Shown: positions 58,390 through 64,000 of the stretch, piece after piece
How the letters are laid out: each line of letters opens with the position of its first letter
How positions within the stretch are numbered: the stretch's first letter is position 1
Origin: Hyphomicrobiales bacterium
GTDB taxonomy: Bacteria > Pseudomonadota > Alphaproteobacteria > Rhizobiales > Rhizobiaceae
Direction: 5' to 3'
NCBI GenBank assembly: GCA_900473185.1
Contig: UCKU01000020.1
Span: 1 to 64,000 of the forward strand
DNA: 64,000 nt
Made by a program: the position numbers and the translations under genes
The notes under the pieces: model-generated
What the model was told of the DNA's origin: nothing
Seen by the model: only the letters and a program-made list of their open reading frames with translations
Databases searched by the model: none

Positions 58390-59286
58390 CTATCGGATGT
58401 TCTTCACCAGAAAATCAATGAAGGCGCGGATGCGTGCCGCGAGATGCTCATGACCGGGATAGACGGCATGAATGAGCTCGATATCCTCGGGGTTATAGGC
58501 TTCCAGCACAGGCACCAGCGTTCCGGCATCGATGTCCGGCTGCACATGGAACTGACCGACGCGGGCGAGGCCGAGACCGGCGAGGCAAAGGCTGCGTGCG
58601 GTCGGTCCGTTATTGGTTTCGAGGTTGCCGAAGACGGGTCTCGAAAAGCGGTTGCCGTTACCGGGGTCGCGGAATTGCCATTCCTCTGCGGTCGAGCGGA
58701 AGCTGAAGGTCAGGCAGTTGTGGCGGTCGAGATCGTCGGGGCTTTCCGGCATGCCTTCTCGTTTCAGATAGGCAGGTGAGGCGACGATGACGCGGCGGCT
58801 TTCGAGCAGCTTGCGTGCCTTCAGCGAGGAATCGCGTAAGGCGCCCGAGCGAATGGCGATGTCGGCGCGCTCGCCGACGATATCGATGATGCCATCGCTG
58901 AGTGCGAGGTCGAGATCGACCTCGGGATAGAGTTTGAGGAAATCGGGCACCAGCGGGACGATGTAGCGAACGCCAAAGGCGACCGAAGTGCTGACGCGCA
59001 GGCGGCCGCGCGCTACCGTCGTGCCGCCGGCCGAGACGGCGCGTTCCGTCTCCTCGATGTCCGAGAGGATGCGGCGGGAGCGTTCGAGATAGATTTCACC
59101 TTCCGGCGTCAGTTGCAGGGCGCGGGTGGTGCGCACAAGAAGACGCGTGCCGAGGCGATCTTCCAGCCGCGTGACGAGCTTGCTGACGGCGGAGGGCGAA
59201 AGCCTGAGTTTGCGGCCGGCTGCCGAGAAGCTCTGCAGTTCGGCCACCTGTACGAAGACATCCATCTCGCCGATGCGGTTGTCCAT
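58390..59286 (-). CDS. LysR-family transcriptional regulator
   Basis: The 298-residue protein has the N-terminal helix-turn-helix (MDVFVQVAELQSFSAAGRKL, then SPSAVSKLVTRLEDRLGTRL) and a periplasmic-binding-like effector domain (VDLDLALSDGIIDIVGERAD). It is divergent from the MFS/aldo-keto reductase operon and probably controls it. Confidence 0.94.
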   Translation of the reverse strand: MDNRIGEMDVFVQVAELQSFSAAGRKLRLSPSAVSKLVTRLEDRLGTRLLVRTTRALQLTPEGEIYLERSRRILSDIEETERAVSAGGTTVARGRLRVSTSVAFGVRYIVPLVPDFLKLYPEVDLDLALSDGIIDIVGERADIAIRSGALRDSSLKARKLLESRRVIVASPAYLKREGMPESPDDLDRHNCLTFSFRSTAEEWQFRDPGNGNRFSRPVFGNLETNNGPTARSLCLAGLGLARVGQFHVQPDIDAGTLVPVLEAYNPEDIELIHAVYPGHEHLAARIRAFIDFLVKNIR

Positions 59287-59298
59287 CCGCTTCCTATC

Positions 59299-59308
59299 TT
59301 GAATTCAA
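59299..59308. promoter_or_regulatory. Candidate LysR binding palindrome
   Basis: TTGAATTCAA is a perfect 10-bp palindrome in the 116-bp LysR/MFS divergent spacer, 13 bp upstream of the LysR start. An overlapping AATTCAATTC repeat follows. It fits the position of a LysR site but lacks experimental support. Confidence 0.4.
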
Positions 59309-59402
59309 TTCACAACTGTTGAGCCATTATAGGCGATTATCGAACAAGTTCGCCACGCCCATATTCCGATCCGAACAAGAACCAAACCATCGGGTCACTC
59401 TC

Positions 59403-60596
59403 ATGCCACTTGCTCTCTTTGCGTTGACGATCGCGGCCTATGCGATCGGCACCACGGAATTCGTCATCGTCGGCCTGCTGCCGACGGTTGCTAACGACCT
59501 CCACATCACCCTGCCGCTCGCCGGCCTTATCGTCAGCGTCTATGCGCTGGGTGTCACCTTCGGCGCACCCATCCTGACGGCGCTGACCGGGCGGATCGAG
59601 CGCAAGCCGCTCATGCTCGGGCTGATGGCGCTCTTTATTATCGGCCACATCATCGCGGCGCTCAGTCCCGGTTATGAAGTGCTGCTGATTGCCCGCGTCG
59701 TTTCGGCCTTCGCGCACGGGGTGTTCTTCTCCGTCGGTTCCACGATCGCTGCCGATCTGGTGCCGGAAAACCGCCGCGCATCGGCCATTGCGATGATGTT
59801 CATGGGCCTGACGGTTGCAATCGTCACCGGCGTTCCCCTCGGCACCTTCATCGGCCAGACTTTCGGCTGGCGCACCACATTCGCTGCCGTTGCCGGCCTC
59901 GGTGTGATCGCTTTCGCAGGCATCGCCTTCCTGCTGCCCTCGAACCTCAAGAAGGCGCCGCCGGCCAGTATCGGTGAACAGATCCGCGTGCTTGCCACGG
60001 GCCGGCTGTTGCTCGTCTATACGATGACGGCGCTAGGGTACGGCGGCACCTTCGTCGCCTTTACCTTCCTTGCGCCGATCCTCGAGCAGATTACCGGCTT
60101 TGCCTCCTCGGCCGTCGGCCTGATCCTGATGCTCTATGGCGTGGCGATTGCCGTGGGCAACGTCGTTGGCGGGCGCATCTCCAACCGCGATCCCGTCAAG
60201 GCGCTGACCTTCCTGTTCATCGCCCAAGCGCTCGTGCTGGTGCTCTTCGGCTTCACGGCTGTCTCGCCCTGGCTGACGATCCCGACGCTTGCGATCCTCG
60301 GCTTTCTGTCCTTCGCCAATGTGCCTGGCCTGCAGCTCTATGTCGTGCAACTTGCACGCCAGCTGCAGCCGAATGCCGTCGATGTCGCCTCGGCGCTCAA
60401 TATCGCCGCCTTCAACCTCGGCATCGCCATGGGCGCCTGGATCGGCGGTCTGGTGGTGGAGTCTCGCTTCGGACTGGGCGCCACGCCCTTCGTTGCGGCA
60501 GGCCTCGTCACGGTTGCCCTTGGCCTCACCATCCGCAGCGGCGCCCTCGACCGCCGCTCCACCCCGGCTGCAGCCGTTGCCTGCAGCGCGGCCTGA
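59403..60596 (+). CDS. MFS transporter, DHA1-type efflux permease
   Basis: The 397-residue protein has 12 predicted membrane helices and starts MPLALFALTIAAYAIGTTEF. It has the MFS loop GAPILTALTGRIERKPLMLG between helices 2 and 3, and GRISNRDPVKA in the second half. It resembles AraJ/YdhP-type exporters. The start at 59403 removes a basic leader that overlaps the LysR operator region. The aldo-keto reductase follows after 26 bp. Confidence 0.92.
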   Translation: MPLALFALTIAAYAIGTTEFVIVGLLPTVANDLHITLPLAGLIVSVYALGVTFGAPILTALTGRIERKPLMLGLMALFIIGHIIAALSPGYEVLLIARVVSAFAHGVFFSVGSTIAADLVPENRRASAIAMMFMGLTVAIVTGVPLGTFIGQTFGWRTTFAAVAGLGVIAFAGIAFLLPSNLKKAPPASIGEQIRVLATGRLLLVYTMTALGYGGTFVAFTFLAPILEQITGFASSAVGLILMLYGVAIAVGNVVGGRISNRDPVKALTFLFIAQALVLVLFGFTAVSPWLTIPTLAILGFLSFANVPGLQLYVVQLARQLQPNAVDVASALNIAAFNLGIAMGAWIGGLVVESRFGLGATPFVAAGLVTVALGLTIRSGALDRRSTPAAAVACSAA

Positions 60597-60622
60597 TCTC
60601 TCCTCACTCGAAAGGAAACAGC

Positions 60623-61453
60623 ATGAAATTCGTCAGCGCCAACGGCGCCTCCATTCCCGCCCTCGGCTTCGGCACGTTCCGCGTGCCGGGCCCGGATGCC
60701 GAACGCATGGTTTCGCATGTGCTCGCCAACGGTTATCGCCATATCGATACCGCGCAGATCTACGGCAACGAGGCCGAGGTCGGCGAGGGTATCCGCCGCT
60801 CCGCCGTCGCGCGTGGCGATATCTTCTTGACCACCAAGGTCTGGGTCGAGAACTACAAGCGTGCTGCCTTCCTCGCTTCGGTCGACGAGAGCCTGAAGAA
60901 ATTGAAGACCGACTATGTGGACCTGCTGCTGCTTCACTGGCCAAACGAGGCCGTGCCGCTTGCCGAGCAGATCGGCGCGCTGAATGAAGTCGCGAAGGCA
61001 GGCAAGGTGCGCCATATCGGCGTGTCGAACTTCAACACGGATCTGATGCGCCAGGCCGTAGCGCTGAGCAGCCTGCCTATCGTGACGAACCAGGTGGAGT
61101 ATCATCCTTATATCGACCAAACGCCGGTGCTGCGCGCCGCAAAGCAGCTCGATATGTCGGTGACGGTCTACTACGCCATGGCTGACGGCAAGGTGCTTGA
61201 GGATGCGGTGTTGAAGGCGATTGCTGCCAAGTACGGCAAGTCGATTGCCCAGATCGTGCTCCGCTGGATCGTGCAGCAGGATCTGATCGCGCTTTCCAAG
61301 ACCGTCTCGGAACAACGCGCACAGGAGAATGCGGCGATCTTCGATTTCGAACTCTCTTCCGAGGAGATGGCGGCGATCCACAGGTTGGCGAAACCCGATG
61401 GCCGTATCGTCAGCCCGGAAGGGTTGGCTCCGGCGTGGGACACGGCAGCTTGA
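60623..61453 (+). CDS. Aldo/keto reductase
   Basis: The 276-residue AKR has the full catalytic tetrad: D42 and Y47 in HIDTAQIYGNE, K72 in LTTKVW and H105 in LLLHWPN. IGVSNFN and NADPH-site elements follow. It resembles the 2,5-diketo-gluconate reductase (DkgB) group. A GAAAGGAAA Shine-Dalgarno lies before the ATG. It is in an operon with the MFS gene. Confidence 0.94.
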   Translation: MKFVSANGASIPALGFGTFRVPGPDAERMVSHVLANGYRHIDTAQIYGNEAEVGEGIRRSAVARGDIFLTTKVWVENYKRAAFLASVDESLKKLKTDYVDLLLLHWPNEAVPLAEQIGALNEVAKAGKVRHIGVSNFNTDLMRQAVALSSLPIVTNQVEYHPYIDQTPVLRAAKQLDMSVTVYYAMADGKVLEDAVLKAIAAKYGKSIAQIVLRWIVQQDLIALSKTVSEQRAQENAAIFDFELSSEEMAAIHRLAKPDGRIVSPEGLAPAWDTAA

Positions 61454-61455
61454 GG

Positions 61456-61477
61456 AACGGGCGCTTCGGCGCCCGTT
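61456..61477 (+). terminator. Terminator of the MFS/aldo-keto reductase operon
   Basis: AACGGGCGC (61456-61464) and GCGCCCGTT (61469-61477) form a perfect 9-bp stem with a TTCG loop, 3 bp after the stop. Confidence 0.85.
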
Positions 61478-61567
61478 TCCCTATTTGCTATAGCTCAGGC
61501 ACGTTCGGCGATCTCTGCAATCATCACCGGTTCGCCCCGCCGGAGGCGGCCGGCCTTGCGGTCCATA

Positions 61568-62557
61568 TCAGCGGCGCTGGAGCGGGTAGGGCCCATCCTC
61601 GAAAATCTGGTCGTGATAGCCCTTTGCGCCGACGACCAGAGCGAGCGGACTTCTCCATTCCCTGCCGTCGCGCAGGCAATCGAGCACGTGCCGAAAATCA
61701 TACTTCGGGTGCCAGCCTAGTTCCTGCCGGGCCAGCGCATTGACATAGACACGGTCGAAGTGCGGAAACATCGTCCAGCCGCGCGCCGCGTAAAGCGCGG
61801 CCATGCCGGGGAAAAGGCGCTCCACCGTCGCGCGCGCATCACGGCGCAGGTCGGCGAGATCGGCTTCGGTGAAGGGTGCCGTTGCCGAGACGATGTAGCG
61901 ACCGAAGCCGATGGACGGCGCTCTTTCCAGTGCCAGCAGATGGGCGTCGATCACATCCTCGATATCGACGCGCCGATAAAGCAACTCGTTGGCCTGGGCA
62001 TTTTCAGCGGAGTAGTGGTTTCGGATATCAGGGTCGTCGTCATTTTCCGGGAAGAAACGCGAAGTCCTTAGAATGACGACGGGCAGCGACATGTTGCGCG
62101 CGAAGAGTTCGCAGACGCCTTCGGCAGCGATCTTCGTAACGCCGTAGATATTGCGGGCAACGGGCAGAACATCCTCGGTCACCCAGGCGGCCGGTTCGCC
62201 TGCGGCTGGGCGCAGGGCTGCTCCGAAAGCGCTAGTGGTGCTGGTGAAGACGAAGCTTGTTACGCCAACGACGACTGCCTGTTCGAGAAGGTTCATCGTG
62301 CCCGTGACGTTGGTATCGATGAAATCCTTGTTGGTGTGTGTTCCGACATGTGGCTTATGCAGCGTGGCGGCGTGGATAATGGCGGTGATGCCTGTCATCG
62401 CGCGGCGGATGAAATCGGGATCGGTGATCGATCCGGTCATATCGGTAAAAGGCGAGGGTTTGATATCGATGCCGCGCACACGACGGCCTTGATCCCTCAG
62501 CGTCCGCATCAGCGCTTCGCCGAGATGGCCGGTGCTTCCCGTCACCAGTATCGTCAT
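61568..62557 (-). CDS. NAD(P)-dependent epimerase/dehydratase (extended SDR)
   Basis: The 329-residue protein has the N-terminal ILVTGSTGHLGEALMRTL (TGxxGxxG) and the active site YGVTK (Y-x-x-x-K) after serine-containing FTSTTSAFG. It has the size of nucleotide-sugar epimerases, although its substrate is not evident. The XRE regulator gene is upstream in the same direction, 96 bp away. Confidence 0.92.
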   Translation of the reverse strand: MTILVTGSTGHLGEALMRTLRDQGRRVRGIDIKPSPFTDMTGSITDPDFIRRAMTGITAIIHAATLHKPHVGTHTNKDFIDTNVTGTMNLLEQAVVVGVTSFVFTSTTSAFGAALRPAAGEPAAWVTEDVLPVARNIYGVTKIAAEGVCELFARNMSLPVVILRTSRFFPENDDDPDIRNHYSAENAQANELLYRRVDIEDVIDAHLLALERAPSIGFGRYIVSATAPFTEADLADLRRDARATVERLFPGMAALYAARGWTMFPHFDRVYVNALARQELGWHPKYDFRHVLDCLRDGREWRSPLALVVGAKGYHDQIFEDGPYPLQRR

Positions 62558-62653
62558 TCTGCGTCTCCAGACAGTTGGTGACGGACGCTAACAAAGGCCG
62601 CTTCGCCGGGACAACGCATAATTTATGCAGCAGGATACAGGAATTCTGCAGGC

Positions 62654-63187
62654 TCAGCCGAGTGTCGTAACCAGCCGTGCGGCGCTGCCGTCGGCCAGGA
62701 AGATGCGCTCCCAGAGCACACGCCCGGCGGCAATAGGCAGGTGTGGATTTCCGTTGGCGCCTGTCTCCAGTGTCAGCGAATTCATTTGGCCCTCATGCCA
62801 GCCTAGGCCGGCGAGTTCGCCCTCCGTCTTCACGATCTCCTGCGACGCATAGGAAAACAGAGGCCTGTCCAGAAAATCGGAAAGCGGCAGGCGCCATTCG
62901 CTCTGCCGTGCACCGGACGCTGCAAGAAGCCGGTGGGTGCGGTCGCAGATGAGATGAACCCTGCTCCGGGAATGTTCGACCAGCCGTTTCAATGCGGCAT
63001 CGGCGGAGGATGATGGGGACGCGAAGATGCTTTCCAGCCGCCTTGCCTGAGCGACGGTGACTGGCAGGATGCCGCGCTCCCAGCGGGAGACGGTCGCCTG
63101 GTTGACGGCGAGCAATTCCGCCAGATGCTCCTGCTTCATATTGCGCAGCTGGCGCATGCGACGGATGGCAGATCCCGATATTGGCAT
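62654..63187 (-). CDS. XRE-family regulator with PAS-like C-terminus
   Basis: The 177-residue protein has an N-terminal XRE helix-turn-helix (MRQLRNMKQEHLAELLAVNQ, then ATVSRWERGILPV). The C-terminal part (VHLICDRTHRLLAASGARQS) looks PAS-like. The start at 63187 follows a strong GGGGAGGAACC. It probably regulates the downstream epimerase. Confidence 0.9.
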   Translation of the reverse strand: MPISGSAIRRMRQLRNMKQEHLAELLAVNQATVSRWERGILPVTVAQARRLESIFASPSSSADAALKRLVEHSRSRVHLICDRTHRLLAASGARQSEWRLPLSDFLDRPLFSYASQEIVKTEGELAGLGWHEGQMNSLTLETGANGNPHLPIAAGRVLWERIFLADGSAARLVTTLG

Positions 63188-63236
63188 GGTTCCTCCCCGC
63201 CTTTTATCATAGAGCCGCGACGATTGCCGCCGCAAG

Positions 63237-63569
63237 TTAGTGGGAAGGACTGTCGAGGTCGCTCTTCAGCCGGTCGAGAATGGACAATGCGTGGCCGGCA
63301 TAGGCGCTGATCCAGCGGTCGTGAATCTGCTTGATCGGCAGGCTGTTCAGATGGTTCCAGCGCTCCCGGCCTTCCTTCCTGGCAATCACCAGATCGGCTT
63401 CCTCCAGCACCTTCAGATGCTGCATGACAGTGCAGCGGTCCATCTCAGGAAATGCTTCGCAGAGTGCGCCTGTCGTGCGCGGTTCTTCCTTCAGAAGGTC
63501 GAGAATATCGCGGCGGCGGCGATGCGCCAGCGCCTTGAAAATGGGGTCATCATTCGATTCGCTTGACAT
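63237..63569 (-). CDS. ArsR-family regulator
   Basis: The 110-residue protein has FKALAHRRRRDILDLLKEEP, a recognition helix RCTVMQHLKVLEEADLV and wing RKEGRERWNHLN. Such regulators often pair with a divergent SRPBCC (AHSA1-like) gene, as here. The inverted repeat at 63568-63587 overlaps its start codon. Confidence 0.93.
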   Translation of the reverse strand: MSSESNDDPIFKALAHRRRRDILDLLKEEPRTTGALCEAFPEMDRCTVMQHLKVLEEADLVIARKEGRERWNHLNSLPIKQIHDRWISAYAGHALSILDRLKSDLDSPSH

Positions 63570-63587
63570 GTTATGTTTTTATAACAT
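63568..63587. promoter_or_regulatory. Probable ArsR operator
   Basis: ATGTTAT (63568-63574) and ATAACAT (63581-63587) form a perfect inverted repeat in the 56-bp spacer between the ArsR and SRPBCC genes. It overlaps the ArsR start codon, so it could control both genes. Confidence 0.7.
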
Positions 63588-63625
63588 AATTGAGCCAGAT
63601 ACAACGGAGAAGAGGAGGAAGTCGC

Positions 63626-64000
63626 ATGTCCCTCAATATTCGCGTCTCGGGCCGCATCGGCTGCCCGGTGGCTGATGTCTTCGATGCGGTCGTCAATCCG
63701 AAGAAACTGTCGGGTTATTTCACCACGGTGGGCGGCGCCAGCGCGCCGCTGGTGCAGGGCACGACGGTGACCTGGTGGAAAGATGTGCCGGTCGAGGTGG
63801 TCGAGCTCGTGCCTGACAGCAGGATCGTGCTGCGCTGGGATGGCGCAACGGACGAGGAGAAGAAGCCTTACAAAACCCTCGTAGAGATGAATTTCAAACC
63901 GCTTGATGATGGTGGCACCATGGTGACCATCGCCGAGGATGGCTGGCGTGAGGATGAGCCGGGGCGCCGCGGAACCTACCAGAATCTTGAAGGCTGGACG
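63626..64000 (+). CDS. SRPBCC-domain protein (AHSA1-like), cut by the window end
   Basis: The reading frame MSLNIRVSGRIGCPVADVFD is open to the window end (125 residues seen). It shows the SRPBCC/AHSA1 pattern: VFDAVVNPKKLSGYFTT, PVEVVELVPDSRIVLRWDG and VTIAEDGW. An AAGAGGAGGAAG Shine-Dalgarno precedes it. It is divergent from the ArsR gene. Confidence 0.88.
   Translation, partial: MSLNIRVSGRIGCPVADVFDAVVNPKKLSGYFTTVGGASAPLVQGTTVTWWKDVPVEVVELVPDSRIVLRWDGATDEEKKPYKTLVEMNFKPLDDGGTMVTIAEDGWREDEPGRRGTYQNLEGWT

Noticed and set aside
1..64000. tRNA or rRNA genes, insertion sequences, prophage or integration sites
   Set aside because: No T-loop-like tRNA signature with a matching acceptor stem, transposase, integrase or flanking direct repeat was found on reading both strands.

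Overview
The window is a GC-rich, densely coded piece of an alphaproteobacterial chromosome, most likely Rhizobium or a close Rhizobiaceae relative. The evidence is the family mix: an RcdA-type DUF1465 protein, DUF1192, DUF4164 next to zapA with a 6S-like RNA, a tkt/gap/pgk/class I aldolase group, many SDR enzymes and single-domain regulators, and two exact TTAA-N7-TTAA sequences of the CtrA type. There is no sign of phage, insertion sequence, CRISPR, tRNA or rRNA.

Region 1 (1-12.1 kb) is a mosaic of small catabolic or detoxification modules. Enzymes (several SDRs, a SnoaL-like protein, alpha/beta hydrolases, a PLP dehydratase, gamma-glutamyltranspeptidase) sit beside regulators of different families (GlxA-type, membrane AraC, MmyB-type, HxlR). 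Region 2 (12.2-17.8 kb) is housekeeping: rpmJ, purEK with a DUF465 gene, a second divergent DUF465 gene, a TauE exporter with an ArsR regulator, a ThiE-like protein and a Sel1-repeat protein.

Region 3 (17.8-33.9 kb) is the centrepiece, a 16-kb chemosensory cluster. It has a reverse-strand soluble MCP-like protein, then STAS, cheY, cheA and cheW joined by ATGA overlaps, then four tandem MCP paralogues, a second cheW, cheR and cheB. The four MCPs differ mainly in how many copies they carry of an exact 39-residue HAMP-like unit (0, 2, 3, 1). They share nearly the same signalling hairpin and a conserved C-terminal tail. No flagellar gene, cheD or cheZ is present.

Region 4 (33.9-43.7 kb) holds an SDR/TetR pair with matching operator candidates, suhB, a MotA/OmpA-type inner-membrane pair, an ECF42-like sigma factor with its DGPF/YCII partner, an orphan TctC-type binding protein and an ABC exporter. 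Region 5 (43.8-57.7 kb) is core: rpmE, rcdA with CtrA-type boxes, DUF1192, MFS, PhzF, class I aldolase, pgk, a K+/H+ antiporter, a GNAT, gap, tkt, DUF4164, zapA and a 6S RNA candidate. Region 6 (57.7-64 kb) returns to small regulator/enzyme modules: GrpB, LysR/MFS/aldo-keto reductase, XRE/epimerase and ArsR/SRPBCC.

All calls come from reading sequence and translated proteins by eye. No homology search was run. Starts were moved inward where a Shine-Dalgarno sequence or family N-terminus supported it.
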